Assembly (NCBI RefSeq): GCF_022179765.1
Contig: NZ_BPRE01000016.1
Coordinates: forward strand, 1 to 64,000
Reading direction: 5' to 3'
DNA: 64,000 nucleotides
From: Methylorubrum suomiense
GTDB lineage: Bacteria > Pseudomonadota > Alphaproteobacteria > Rhizobiales > Beijerinckiaceae
Both the position numbers and the translations under genes were made by a program. Under the pieces are notes generated by a model. The model made no database searches. It was not told the origin of the DNA and was given only the letters and a program-made list of their open reading frames with translations. How positions within the stretch are numbered: the first letter of the stretch is position 1; the number at the start of each line of letters is the position of its first letter. Positions 26,528 through 37,181 of the stretch are shown one piece after another.

Positions 26528-27983
26528 GCGGCTGAAGCGTCGAGACCGAGCCGTTGGCGGGCCGCGGCACGGCGCCGGGCCCCACCTCGGCGCCGCGGAC
26601 GCGTCGCTGACCGGACACCTCGGACCCGGCATCCGGCGCGAGACGCCGGAACACGAAGAACGAGCCCGCCGAGATCACCGCCACCGCGAGGAAGGCGAGG
26701 GAGAAATCCCGCGCCTCGATGCCCGAATGGCCGTGCCAGGCCGCCGCGCCCTCGAGCGCCAGAGCGCCGATGGAGACGCCGAGACTGAGCGAGAGCTGCT
26801 GGGCGACACTGGCGAGGCTGGTGGCCGCGCTCATCTCCCGCGACTCGAGGTCGGCATAGGCGATGGCGTTGACGCAGGTGAACTGGAGCGAGCGGACGCA
26901 GCCGCCGAGCAGCAGCACCGCAATGATCACCCAATGCGGCGTCCCGGCGGTGAACAACCCGTTCACCGCCAGAAAGGCGGAGGCGATCAGCGCATTCGTC
27001 ACCATCACCCGGCGGAAGCCGTAGGCGCGCAGGATGCGGGGTCCGACGATCTTGATCAGAAGCGCGCCCGCAGCCGCCGCGAAGGTGATGAGGCCCGAAT
27101 GCAGCGGATCGAGACCGAAGCCGATCTGCAGCATCAGCGGCAGCAGGAAGGGAATGGCCCCGGTGCCGATGCGGAACAGGCTGCCCCCCGTCACCGCGGC
27201 CCGAAAGGTTGGGTAGCGCAGCAGGTCGAGGCGGATCAGCGGATGCGCGGTGCGCCGGGCATGGCGCAGATAGAGCGCCATCAGGACGATTCCCGCGCCC
27301 ATGCAGCCCCAGGACACCCCATCGGGCAAGAGATGGCGCCCGGTGGCGGCGAAGCCGAGCATCAGGAGGGCGAGCCCGGTTCCCGAGAGCAGGAAGCCTG
27401 GCACGTCGAGGGGCGGGCGCTCCGCCTCGCGGATGTCGCCGATATAGAGCGTCGCCAGAACGATCCCGGCCAAACCGATGGGAATGTTGATGAAGAAGAT
27501 CCAGCGCCAATCCGCGTAGGTGGTGATGAAACCGCCGAGCGGCGGACCGAGGATCGGGCCGATCAGCGCCGGGATCGTCAGGTAGGCCAAGGCCCCGACG
27601 AGCTCCGATTTCGGCACCGAGCGCAGGATCACGAGGCGCCCCACCGGCACCATCATGGCGCCGCCGATCCCCTGCAGGAAGCGGGCGGCGACGAAGCCGA
27701 GGAGCGAGTTCGACGCGGCGCAGGCGAGCGAGCCCGCCATGAACACGCAGAGCGCCGCGCGGAACACGTTGCGGGCGCCGTAACGGTCGGCGGCCCAGCC
27801 GGAAATCGGGATGAAGATCGCCAAGCTCACGAGATAGGCGGTGAGGGCGAGCTTGAGGGCGATCGGGTCCTCGTTGAGGCTCGCGGCGATGGCCGGAAGC
27901 GCCGTGGCGATCACCGTCGAATCGGTGTTCTCCATGAAGAGCGCGGTCGCGACGACGAGGGGGACGATCTGAGCGGGACGCAT
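26484..27983 (-). CDS. MFS transporter (DHA2/EmrB type)
   Basis: A 499-residue membrane protein with about 14 spans, the size of the DHA2 drug:proton antiporters. The start region has FMENTDSTVIATALPAIA (TM1 motif D), then SGWAADRYGARNVFRAA (motif A) and the motif C-like IPALIGPILGPPLGG. I start at the ATG at 27983; a TTG at 27995 would add four residues, and neither has a clear Shine-Dalgarno site. Substrate unknown. Its 3' end overlaps the DoxX gene by 44 nt on the opposite strand. Upstream, 27984-28300 is a 317-bp gap with a slightly AT-richer patch near 28105-28140 that may hold promoters, but no gene. Confidence 0.88.
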   Translation of the reverse strand: MRPAQIVPLVVATALFMENTDSTVIATALPAIAASLNEDPIALKLALTAYLVSLAIFIPISGWAADRYGARNVFRAALCVFMAGSLACAASNSLLGFVAARFLQGIGGAMMVPVGRLVILRSVPKSELVGALAYLTIPALIGPILGPPLGGFITTYADWRWIFFINIPIGLAGIVLATLYIGDIREAERPPLDVPGFLLSGTGLALLMLGFAATGRHLLPDGVSWGCMGAGIVLMALYLRHARRTAHPLIRLDLLRYPTFRAAVTGGSLFRIGTGAIPFLLPLMLQIGFGLDPLHSGLITFAAAAGALLIKIVGPRILRAYGFRRVMVTNALIASAFLAVNGLFTAGTPHWVIIAVLLLGGCVRSLQFTCVNAIAYADLESREMSAATSLASVAQQLSLSLGVSIGALALEGAAAWHGHSGIEARDFSLAFLAVAVISAGSFFVFRRLAPDAGSEVSGQRRVRGAEVGPGAVPRPANGSVSTLQPLTPPPAPEPDRPRA

Positions 27984-28300
27984 CGGCGGGGACAAGCGCG
28001 GGGCGGGGGGATCGGTTGCACCGCCGCAGGCATCGAGGCAAGCGCGACGGGAATGCGCGACAGGATCGACGGGCGGCCTGCGGGCCGGCTCGCGCCCATG
28101 CTTCGAGTTAGAGTGACTGGAAACAACGTTGCTGAACGGTCACAGGGCCGCGGATACGCCCCGGTAGAGACCGCGGGCGGGGACGGCGTCCTTCCTGCGG
28201 CGGGCCGCTACGGCTAGGCTTGCCGTCCGAGACGACACCACACTTCCGCCCCTGGGGGGACGACGCCGTGTGCGCCGGCCCCGTCCATCCGCGAAAGAGA

Positions 28301-29197
28301 ATGATGCTGCGGTTGCAAACTTCCCGCCCGCCCGTCCGGGCGGCGCGCCTCGGCTTGGCCGCTGCCGCCCTCGGCCTGCTGGCCGGCTGCGGCGACGTGG
28401 TTCTGACCGATGGGCGCTCCCTCTCCCGCAGCGACCAGTTCGCGACGAGCGATGCGGTCGCCTCCGAGTCCAAGCTGTTCATCGACCCGACCCTGCCGAC
28501 GACGGTGCGCACCGTGCGGATCGTGCCCACCGTCTTCACCGAGGCGGTGTCCGGGCCCGGCCTCAATGCGGTGGAGCGGCGGCTCATCGCCAACGCCGCC
28601 GACCGGGCGCTCTGCTACGACCTCTCCCTGCGCTACGACATCGTCTCGTCCGGACGCGCCGATCTGACGGTGCGCTCGGCGATCACCCGCATCGATCTGA
28701 CCAACGTTCCGGCGGCGGGCGCCACCATCGGGGCCTCGGCGGCGATCTCCATCGCCGGACAGGTCGGCGTGGGCTTCGCCAACACCGTCGGCAAGATCCC
28801 CGTGCCGCGCGTGCCGATCGGTCTCGGCAGCCTCACCATCGAGGCGGAGGCGCTCGACGCCCGCAACCGTCAGCGCGCCGCGATGATCTGGGGCGGCGCG
28901 GCCAACGCCTTCACCAACCAGGCCCGCTTCTCGGCGGCGTCCGATGCCTACGATCTGGCGGGCGAGTTCGGCCAGGATTTCGGCTCCTACCTCGCCACCA
29001 CCAAGGACCCGTTCCGGGGCGAGCTGCAGATCCCGACCTACGACCGCGTCCGCATCACCACCCTGGGCGAGGCGCCCCTCGATCCCGATTGCGACGCCTT
29101 CGGCCGCGCGCCGGGCGTCGACGGCATCGTCGGCGACCTGATCGGCCTGCCGCCGGACTGGACCGACCGGGGACCGGCCGCCGTCCCGACCCGATAG
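28301..29197 (+). CDS. DUF3313-like exported lipoprotein
   Basis: A 298-residue protein. The N-terminus has a short charged region, a hydrophobic stretch and the lipobox LLAGC, so a lipid-anchored envelope protein is expected. The middle (VRIVPTVFTEAV...ALCYDLSLRYDIV...LTVRSAITRID) followed by a Gly/Ala-rich hydrophobic stretch (GASAAISIAGQVGVGF) and EAEALDARNRQRAAMIWG fits the DUF3313 family of uncharacterised lipoproteins. Two tandem ATGs (28301, 28304) are possible starts. Function unknown. Confidence 0.8.
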   Translation: MMLRLQTSRPPVRAARLGLAAAALGLLAGCGDVVLTDGRSLSRSDQFATSDAVASESKLFIDPTLPTTVRTVRIVPTVFTEAVSGPGLNAVERRLIANAADRALCYDLSLRYDIVSSGRADLTVRSAITRIDLTNVPAAGATIGASAAISIAGQVGVGFANTVGKIPVPRVPIGLGSLTIEAEALDARNRQRAAMIWGGAANAFTNQARFSAASDAYDLAGEFGQDFGSYLATTKDPFRGELQIPTYDRVRITTLGEAPLDPDCDAFGRAPGVDGIVGDLIGLPPDWTDRGPAAVPTR

Positions 29198-29293
29198 GGT
29201 CCCGGCGGGCCGTCCAAGGCCCGATCGGGCGACGATGGCGCGATCGGATCGCCCCGCGCCACCGGGAGACGGAGCGGCCGCGAATCCGTCGCG

Positions 29294-31264
29294 TCACGCG
29301 CTCCGGCCGACCGGCTCCGGCGACTCCCGCGCCCCGGCGGGGTCGCCGCCCCGGCCATCGCCTGAACCGTCGGCGGGATTCGCGGCTTGCCCATCCGCCG
29401 GGCCGCCCGCATGCGCGCTGCCTTTGCCGCCCCCCTTGCCGCCCTCCTTGCCGATCGTGCGGCGGGCGCGGAAGGCCGGGCGCTGATCCGCCTCCTTCCG
29501 CTTGAGCATGGCGCGGAACTCGTCGCGGCGCTCGTGGATCGACGCGATCACGAGCCCCATCGGCACCCCGACATCGACCAGCACGGCCTCCGAGAGCTGA
29601 AGCGAGGCCTCGATGGTCTCGGGCACGGCGTCGGTCACGCCCATCTCGTAGAGCTGCGTGGCATGGCGCGCGTCGCGGGCGCGGGCCACGATGGTGAGGT
29701 CCGGCCGCTCGGCGCGGGCGGCCTGCACCACGGCCTCGACGGCGCTCGGATTGTCGAGGGTGACGACGAGCGCCCGGGCGGTAGCGATATCGCAGCGGCG
29801 CAGCATGTCGGGATGGGCCGAATCCCCGAAATAGACCGGGCTGCCGAGCCGCCGATGCTCGGCGACCCGGGCGGGGTCGGCATCGAGGGCGAGATAGGGA
29901 ATGGCGTGGCGCTTGAGCATCTCGCCGACGAGGCGGCCGACGCGGCCATAGCCCGCGACGATCACCCGGTTCTGCACCGCTTCCGGCGCCGGCTCGGCGC
30001 GGGCCCGGCCGAGCTGCGCCGTCGAGACACGGCGACCGACGCGCCGGCCCAGGACCGCGAGCGCCGGGATCGCGATCATGGTGACGGTGGTGACGATCAG
30101 GGCCGCGCCGCCGACCGGTTCCGGCACCAGCCCGGCCGCCATTGCGCCGCCGATCAGCACGAAGGCGAACTCGCCGCCGGGGCCGATCAGCAGGGCCGTC
30201 TCCAGGGCGACGGGCCGGGGGATCTTCAGGAAGCGGGCGCCCGCCAGCACCACCCCGCCCTTGATGACGAGGAGGCCGAGGGCGAGACCGAGGATCGCGC
30301 CGGGGGCGGCGAGGAGCTGGGCCGGGTCGAGGCTCATCCCGACCGAGACGAAGAACACGCCGAGCAGAAGCCCCTTGAACGGGTCGATCGTCGCCTCGAT
30401 GGCGCGGCGATACTCGGTCTCGGCGAGCAGGAGCCCGGCCACGAAGGCGCCCAGCGTCATCGACAACCCGCTCGCGGCGGCGACCAGAGCGGTCGCCACG
30501 ATGACGAGCAGGCAGGCCGCCATGAACAATTCGGGCGAGCGGGTCAGCGCCACGAGGTGGAACAGCGGTCGCAGGGCCACGCGACCGGCGATCACGATCA
30601 GCACCAGGGCCACCGCCGCCTGCCCCAGGGCGAGGGCGAGGGCCGCGCCGAGATTGCCGCCGTCGTTGCGGCCGAGCACCGCGATGGCGAACAGGATCGG
30701 CGCCACCGCGAGGTCCTGGAACAGCAGCACCGCGAAGCTGGTGCGGCCGGCGGGCGTGCCGAGCCGCTTCTGCTCGGCCAGGACCGGAAGCACCACGGCG
30801 GTGGAGGACAGGGCCAGCGCGAGACCGACCAGCACGGCGCCGGCGACGGGCTGTTCCAGGGCGACCAGGATCACGGCGATGATGGCGGCGGACGCGATCA
30901 CCTGGATCGAGCCGAAGCCGAAGACGAGGCGGCGCAGCACCCGCAGGCGCTCCCAGGACAGCTCGACCCCGATCATGAACATCAGGAAGATGACGCCGAA
31001 TTCGGCAAGGTGCGCGATTTCGGAGCGGCTGCCGATGGTGACGGCACCGAGCCAGGGATGGCTCTCGGCGAGGCGGCCGAGGCCGAACGGCCCGAGCAGG
31101 GCGCCCGCGCCGATGAAGCCGAGCACCGGGCTCACACGCAGGCGGTGGAACAGCGGCACCACCACGCCCGCGGTCATGAGGAAGAGGATGGCTTCCTTGT
31201 AGCCGCCTGCCTGCGCGCCGGCCTCCGCGGCGATCTGGGTGGCGGCCTGCACGGGAACGGTCAT
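29294..31264 (-). CDS. CPA2 cation:proton antiporter with TrkA-N domain (KefB/KefC-like)
   Basis: A 656-residue protein. Residues about 20-400 are a 12-13-span Na+/H+ exchanger fold (GFIGAGALLGPFGLG, EFGVIFLMFMIGVEL, LLFQDLAVAPILF). Residues about 425-545 are a Rossmann RCK/TrkA-N regulatory domain (VIVAGYGRVGRLVGEML). The last 60 residues are a Gly/Asp/Pro-rich tail unusual for the family. It probably exchanges K+ or Na+ for protons under nucleotide control. The accessory KefF/KefG subunit is absent nearby. The 286 bases upstream (31265-31550) hold the divergent promoter region and no gene. Confidence 0.9.
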   Translation of the reverse strand: MTVPVQAATQIAAEAGAQAGGYKEAILFLMTAGVVVPLFHRLRVSPVLGFIGAGALLGPFGLGRLAESHPWLGAVTIGSRSEIAHLAEFGVIFLMFMIGVELSWERLRVLRRLVFGFGSIQVIASAAIIAVILVALEQPVAGAVLVGLALALSSTAVVLPVLAEQKRLGTPAGRTSFAVLLFQDLAVAPILFAIAVLGRNDGGNLGAALALALGQAAVALVLIVIAGRVALRPLFHLVALTRSPELFMAACLLVIVATALVAAASGLSMTLGAFVAGLLLAETEYRRAIEATIDPFKGLLLGVFFVSVGMSLDPAQLLAAPGAILGLALGLLVIKGGVVLAGARFLKIPRPVALETALLIGPGGEFAFVLIGGAMAAGLVPEPVGGAALIVTTVTMIAIPALAVLGRRVGRRVSTAQLGRARAEPAPEAVQNRVIVAGYGRVGRLVGEMLKRHAIPYLALDADPARVAEHRRLGSPVYFGDSAHPDMLRRCDIATARALVVTLDNPSAVEAVVQAARAERPDLTIVARARDARHATQLYEMGVTDAVPETIEASLQLSEAVLVDVGVPMGLVIASIHERRDEFRAMLKRKEADQRPAFRARRTIGKEGGKGGGKGSAHAGGPADGQAANPADGSGDGRGGDPAGARESPEPVGRSA

Positions 31265-31550
31265 TCGGTTCGAGGAACGCCTGTCACTGAGGAAGAGGGC
31301 CCCCGAGCAGCCGGGAGGACGCCGCCATCATGGGCGGCGAGGACACGCCGGGGCAACCGTTTTCATCCCGGCTCGACGCGTTGGACGGACTCGGCGAGGT
31401 GCGATCTTCGACTGCGACGATCGGCGACCCCACCATCCACCGCGGAAGGCAGGCGCCGGCACAACTTCGGCACAATGCAAGCTTACGCTTGAGTAACGCG
31501 ATGTTAGGGAATGGCCCGTTCGCCGCCCCCGCAGAGGCCCGTCGAGATCG

Positions 31551-32756
31551 ATGTTCAGGAAGCTGCCGAACCGGGAGGCCCAGCGCGAGCGGCGCGAATG
31601 GGCACTCGACCAGACCCGCTGGAAGCACGAGCGCGACGTCGAGCGCGGCTACCGCATCAAGTGGGGCTATGTCGGAATCGCCTACCTTGTCGAATTCATG
31701 GTGATCGGCGCGTCCCTCGCCGGCGCATGGCTGTTCGCGGATTACTACAGCGACGGCGACGCCCGCGCCTTCTACTTCATGCTGCTCGCCCCGCTGGTCT
31801 ATGCCGCGGTGGAGCTGTGCCGCGTGCCGCTCGGCATCCTGGCGCGCACGCAGCGCTCGTGGTTCGTGCGCGCGCTCGCCATGCTCGGCATCCTGTTCGC
31901 GGCGGGCGTGACCACCAAATCGGTGTCGCAGCTCGGTGAGATGATGTTCCATCCCCGCCTGATGGACGCCGCCAAGGCCAAGACCGCCCTCAAGGATGCC
32001 CAGGCCGACCGCGACAGCATCGACACCCGGATCAGTGCCGCCAATGCCCGCGTCGAGCAATACGCCAACGAGCTGGAGCAGATCGAGAAGCGCTCCGCCG
32101 AGAACGCCTCGCAGCTCGCCGGCCTGCCGGCGCAACGCTGCGAGCGGGTCTACGGCACCAACAGCCGGGGCATGCGCTACTCGAACCTGAAATGCGTCAC
32201 CGACCCGCGCACCGCGACGCTGAACGCCGCCGTGGCCAAGGCGGGCACCGACCGCGGCACCGTCGTCAAGGAACTCGAGGAAGCCCGCAAAGGGCGCGGC
32301 CTCCTCGACCGGGGCGCCGCCGACCGCAAGGTCGCCGATGCCGAGCAGGCCTACCGCAACGCCGTCAACCGCTCGCAGCTACACTCCTTCACCGCCATGG
32401 TCTACGGCGTCGATCCGATCGAGGTGAGCGACGCGCAGGTGCACGCCTTCCTGCGCATCTTCGTGTTCGTGCCCGCGCTCTGCGCCGCCTTCGCCTCGAC
32501 GATCCTGGCGCTCTCGGCGGTCTCGGTGCGCAAGACCTTCATGGACGAGGACGATCTCGGCGCCGCGGTGAGCGCGGAGGCCGCGCCCTACCTGCTGGCC
32601 TCGGTGGCCGAGACCGTGCGCCAGGAAATGGCGACCAATCCCCTCAAGCCGGCGAACCGGGAGGGCTCGGTCATCCCGCTCGACCGGCGAACCGCGCCGG
32701 TCGTGCCGCCGGGCCCGCCCGCCGCGATGCCCATGCCCGCCAGCGCCGGCGCCTAG
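31551..32756 (+). CDS. Membrane protein with central coiled coil, function unknown
   Basis: A 401-residue protein. Charged N-terminus (REAQRERREWALDQTRWKHERD), three hydrophobic spans at about residues 40-130, then a coiled-coil stretch of roughly 150 residues (KTALKDAQADRDSIDTRI, ELEQIEKRSAEN) holding two cysteines (C199, C217) that suggest a periplasmic disulfide. Another hydrophobic region (FLRIFVFVPALCAAFASTILALSAVSV) and a Pro-rich tail follow. I do not recognise a family. It is followed after 21 nt by another uncharacterised membrane protein, so the two probably work together. Confidence 0.78.
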   Translation: MFRKLPNREAQRERREWALDQTRWKHERDVERGYRIKWGYVGIAYLVEFMVIGASLAGAWLFADYYSDGDARAFYFMLLAPLVYAAVELCRVPLGILARTQRSWFVRALAMLGILFAAGVTTKSVSQLGEMMFHPRLMDAAKAKTALKDAQADRDSIDTRISAANARVEQYANELEQIEKRSAENASQLAGLPAQRCERVYGTNSRGMRYSNLKCVTDPRTATLNAAVAKAGTDRGTVVKELEEARKGRGLLDRGAADRKVADAEQAYRNAVNRSQLHSFTAMVYGVDPIEVSDAQVHAFLRIFVFVPALCAAFASTILALSAVSVRKTFMDEDDLGAAVSAEAAPYLLASVAETVRQEMATNPLKPANREGSVIPLDRRTAPVVPPGPPAAMPMPASAGA

Positions 32757-32777
32757 CCTCTCGACGAGTCCTCGACC

Positions 32778-33431
32778 ATGAGCATCCTCACCGACGGGAC
32801 GCACGAGAACCTCGTGCTGGCGCAGAACGTGAACGGCCGGCTCCGGGCCGAGGCCCGCATGGCCTTCGCCCGGGCGTTCCTGCTGCGGGCGACCGGGGCG
32901 GGGGCCTTCCTCGCCCTGGCCGGCGCCGGCTTCGGCGCCGCCTCCTACGGCTACGCCACCATGAACCAGTTCGACACGGCTGCGGAGAAGATCGCCGCCG
33001 CGATGCAGACGGCCCTGGCCGACGTGACCCTCAAGACCAAGGGCGAGGTCACGCTCACCGACAACACCCTCAAGCTCGAGGGACTGCCGGCCCAGAAGGC
33101 CGACGCCGTGCCGACGCCGACCAAGGCGCAGCTCGGCGCCGAGGCGGCCCCGGCCTCGAAGGCGCCGGTCAACACCACCTTCACGGTGTTCAAGCAGGTG
33201 CCCTATCTCGACGGGCAGATCGTGACGGGCTGGAACTTCAAGGCCGCCGAGGATCGGCCCTATCAGCAATATTGCTACTTCTCCCGGCGCTCGAACGAGT
33301 CGAAGGGGCAGGTCGAGATCAAGATCGATCTCGCCATGGACGGGCGGACGCTGCCGCAGCCGCAGAAGTCGGACGTGAATCTCGGGATCCTGGCCACCAA
33401 CTGCGTGTGGCACGACGGAAAAGCCCTGTAA
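32778..33431 (+). CDS. Single-span membrane protein, function unknown
   Basis: A 217-residue protein. A hydrophobic segment (FLALAGAGFGAASYGYATM) near residues 45-65 should anchor it, with the rest outside. The soluble part contains TTFTVFKQVPYLDGQIVTGWNF and a late CYFSRR...CVWHDGK pair of cysteines that could form a disulfide. No known motif seen. Spacing of 21 nt after the coiled-coil gene indicates an operon, and a MoxR-type ATPase starts 83 nt later in the same direction. Confidence 0.78.
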   Translation: MSILTDGTHENLVLAQNVNGRLRAEARMAFARAFLLRATGAGAFLALAGAGFGAASYGYATMNQFDTAAEKIAAAMQTALADVTLKTKGEVTLTDNTLKLEGLPAQKADAVPTPTKAQLGAEAAPASKAPVNTTFTVFKQVPYLDGQIVTGWNFKAAEDRPYQQYCYFSRRSNESKGQVEIKIDLAMDGRTLPQPQKSDVNLGILATNCVWHDGKAL

Positions 33432-33514
33432 CCGCCGGCGACCCGTCGGCGGCGCGCGGTTGACACGAGGGATTTTGCCTTTCAGGTCGGATCATCCTCG
33501 CACCGGAAGGTCTC

Positions 33515-34366
<852 letters not shown>

Positions 34367-34396
34367 GCGCGCCCCGACCCGGTTCCCGTCCGCGTC

Positions 34397-35377
34397 TCAG
34401 TTCGCCCGGCGCGAGACCGAGACCGCGTAGGCCGGCGAGCGGATCGCGAACATCGGATCGTCGCTCGGGCCGGCGATGCCCTCCGGCAGATCCACCACCG
34501 GGTCGAAGGTCCGGGCGTCGCAGGTGGCGTCCGGCTCGATCCCCGTGATCGAGAGCGTGCCGAGCGTCTCCGCCTTGCGCTGCTCCTCCGGCCACGCCAC
34601 CGTCGGATCGGTCAACGTGTCGCCGGCCTCGGCCAGGATCGCGACGAGGTCGAACTTGGCCGGGCCCTTGGCCAGACGTTCCTTCAGTTCGTCGGCGTAG
34701 AAGCTGTCGGGCTTAGCCTTCGCCTCTTCATCGGTCAGACCGGCCTTGTCGGCGGAGACGAACTTCAACCGGGCCGTCTTCGCCTCACCCTTGGCGTTGG
34801 TCAGCGTGTAGGCGTGGACCGCCCAGTAATCGACACCCGCGTAGCTCGCCGGCACCGGGCGGGCGTTGAGCCACGCCGCCTGCCGCGTCGTCTCGGGATT
34901 GGCGGCGGCGAACGCCTTGACCTTCTCGGCATCCGGCTTGCCGTCCGGGCCCGGGGCGCGGACCTGAACGAATTCGAGCAGCTGGGCCGGAGTCTTCGTC
35001 GAGAAGACCGGCGCCGAGATCGTCACGAACACCATGTCGCCGGCATCCGCGCTCATGCGCACCGAGAGGCCGCGGGTGACCGGCTTGGTCTTGTCCGACA
35101 CCTTCGGGTTGCTACCGCCCATGGAGAAGCGGGCGGTCACCGGCACCTCACGCGCGAAGTGGGGAGCCTTCGAGAGGGCTGCGGCGCCCGCGGACGGCGC
35201 GAAGCTGCCCTTGAGGCAGACGCCCTTGGCGCCGCTGGCACGCACGCCCTTGTGGTTGCCGCCCGCCGCGAACTGCCCGGCGACGATGGCGGCCGGATCG
35301 GTCTCCTCGGCATGGGCCGCGGTCAGCAGGCAGGCGGTCGCGGCGAGGCCGCCGAGGAGCGCGCGGGTTCGGCTCAT
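34397..35377 (-). CDS. Catalase-related protein lacking the distal histidine
   Basis: A 326-residue exported protein; start at 35377 gives a signal peptide ending in AHAEE. The fold is that of the small catalase-like peroxidases (SrpA group): KGVCLKGSF and ALSKAPHF near the start, VTARFSMGGSNPKVSD, and a terminal RSPAYAVS with the likely proximal heme tyrosine. In this family the distal histidine sits in an HAKG motif; here the matching text is SGAKG (residues 48-52), so Gly49 replaces it while the neighbouring HxG histidine (H42) is kept. Peroxidase activity is therefore doubtful. Convergent with moxR, 30 nt apart. Confidence 0.82.
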   Translation of the reverse strand: MSRTRALLGGLAATACLLTAAHAEETDPAAIVAGQFAAGGNHKGVRASGAKGVCLKGSFAPSAGAAALSKAPHFAREVPVTARFSMGGSNPKVSDKTKPVTRGLSVRMSADAGDMVFVTISAPVFSTKTPAQLLEFVQVRAPGPDGKPDAEKVKAFAAANPETTRQAAWLNARPVPASYAGVDYWAVHAYTLTNAKGEAKTARLKFVSADKAGLTDEEAKAKPDSFYADELKERLAKGPAKFDLVAILAEAGDTLTDPTVAWPEEQRKAETLGTLSITGIEPDATCDARTFDPVVDLPEGIAGPSDDPMFAIRSPAYAVSVSRRAN

Positions 35378-35624
35378 GATCGTCACGTCTCTCACATTGG
35401 AATCGCGCCAAGGAGCGCATGCTCCCTCCTGAATTGTGCGCAATCCTTTTGCAAGCAGCTTGGCCGTCACGGGTGCGTCATATCCTCCTGCAAGGCTCTG
35501 TTTCGGCCAAGCCCGGGCCGAGATCCCACCGAGCCCCGCGCTCGTCACAGAGCCGGGCCGCCGTGACGATGGCGCCGGCCGCCCCAGATAAGGGCGCGTC
35601 GCCCACCCCGCGCGGTGCTTCTCC

Positions 35625-36605
35625 ATGAAGACGAAAAAGCTCGGCCGCACCGGCCTCGACATCTCGCCCCTCTGCCTCGGCTGCATGACCTACGGCGTGC
35701 CCGAGCGCGGGCCTCATCCCTGGACCCTGCGGGAGGAGGAGAGCCGGCCGCTGATCCGCCGGGCGATCGATCTCGGCATCAATTTCTTCGACACGGCCAA
35801 CTACTATTCCGACGGCACCTCGGAGGAGATCGTCGGCCGCGCGCTCCGGGATTTCGCCAGCCGCGACGACATCGTGCTCGCGACCAAGGTCTATTATCCG
35901 CTCACCGACCGGCCGAACGCGGGCGGCCTCTCGCGAAAAGCGATCTTTTCCGCCATGGACGCCTCGCTCAAGCGGCTCGGCACCGATTACGTCGATCTCT
36001 ACCAGATCCATCGCTGGGACTACGAGACGCCGATCGAGGTGACGCTGGAGGCGCTCCACGACGTCGTGAAGGCCGGCAAGGCCCGGTATATCGGCGCCTC
36101 GTCGATGTTCGCTTGGCAGTTCGCCAAGGCGCTCTACACCGCCGACCTCAACGGCTGGACGCGGTTCGCCACCATGCAGAATCATCTCAACCTGCTCCAT
36201 CGGGAGGAGGAGCGAGAGATGCTGCCGCTCTGCGCCGACCAGGGCATTCCGCTGCTGCCGTGGAGCCCGCTCGCCCGGGGCCGGCTGACCCGCGATTTTG
36301 ACGAGGGCAGCGCCCGGCAGGACAGCGACCTCGTCGGCAAGGGTCTCTACGACGCGACCGTCGAGGCGGACCGCCGGGTGGTCGAGGCGGTGGCCGAGAT
36401 CGCGCGAAACCGTGGCGTGCCGCGGGCGCAAGTCGCGTTGGCCTGGGTGCTGCAGAAGCCGGGCGTGGCCGCGCCGATCGTCGGGGCCTCGAAGCCGCAG
36501 CATCTCGACGATGCGGTCGCCGCCCTCGATCTCGCCCTCACGCCGGAGGAGATCGCGGCGCTCGAAGCGCCCTACGTGCCCCATGCCGTGGTGGGCTTCC
36601 GCTGA
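35625..36605 (+). CDS. Aldo/keto reductase
   Basis: A 326-residue NADPH-dependent oxidoreductase with the AKR barrel pattern: TGLDISPLCLGCMTYG at the N-terminus, the catalytic Asp and Tyr in FFDTANYYSDG, the lysine in IVLATKVYY, and the histidine in LYQIHRWD. The C-terminal IVGASKPQHLDDAVAAL binds the cofactor. Reduces carbonyl compounds; the substrate is unknown. Its stop codon overlaps the next start (TGATG), so it is translationally coupled to sixA. The 247 bases upstream hold no gene. Confidence 0.9.
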   Translation: MKTKKLGRTGLDISPLCLGCMTYGVPERGPHPWTLREEESRPLIRRAIDLGINFFDTANYYSDGTSEEIVGRALRDFASRDDIVLATKVYYPLTDRPNAGGLSRKAIFSAMDASLKRLGTDYVDLYQIHRWDYETPIEVTLEALHDVVKAGKARYIGASSMFAWQFAKALYTADLNGWTRFATMQNHLNLLHREEEREMLPLCADQGIPLLPWSPLARGRLTRDFDEGSARQDSDLVGKGLYDATVEADRRVVEAVAEIARNRGVPRAQVALAWVLQKPGVAAPIVGASKPQHLDDAVAALDLALTPEEIAALEAPYVPHAVVGFR

Positions 36606-37132
36606 TGCGTCGCCTGCTGCTGCTGCGTCACGCCAAATCCGGCTATCCGCAGGGCGTCGCCGATATCGATCGGCCGCTCGCGCCCCGCGGGTGCGACGCC
36701 GCCCCCCTGATGGGCGATTACATCGCCCGCGAGGGCTTTCGGCCGGACCATGCCATGGTCTCGCCCGCGCGGCGCACGCAGGAGACCTGGGAGGCCGTGC
36801 GGCCCTTCCTCCACGGTACGCGCGAGGAGACCGTGCCCTCGATCTACGAGGCGCCCTCCGCCCGCATCCTCGACGCGATCCGCTCCGCACCGGATGAGGC
36901 CGCGACGCTCCTGATCATCGGCCACAATCCGGGACTGGGCGACGCGGCCCTGCGCCTCGTCGGCGAGGGCCCGAAGGATCTGCGACGCGATCTGCGGGAG
37001 AAGTTTCCGACCGCGGCCCTGGCGGTGATCACCTTCGAGATCGAGAACTGGTCCGCCATCACCGACGGGGCCGGGACGCTCCTGCGCTACGTGCGCCCGC
37101 GCCAGCTCGCGGCGGAGATGGAGGACGACTGA
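36605..37132 (+). CDS. sixA: Phosphohistidine phosphatase (SixA type)
   Basis: A 175-residue histidine phosphatase of the phosphoglycerate-mutase superfamily: RHAK at residues 8-11 with the nucleophile H9, a second RR in SPARRTQETW, and the second histidine in IIGHNPG. SixA removes phosphate from phosphohistidine, for example on phosphorelay or nitrogen-PTS proteins. Length fits. The ATG overlaps the stop of the aldo/keto reductase by one base. Confidence 0.9.
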   Translation: MRRLLLLRHAKSGYPQGVADIDRPLAPRGCDAAPLMGDYIAREGFRPDHAMVSPARRTQETWEAVRPFLHGTREETVPSIYEAPSARILDAIRSAPDEAATLLIIGHNPGLGDAALRLVGEGPKDLRRDLREKFPTAALAVITFEIENWSAITDGAGTLLRYVRPRQLAAEMEDD

Positions 37133-37181
37133 CGCGCGCGCCGCATCCGGCCCGATCGCTTCGGGCGACCTCCCGCATTCG

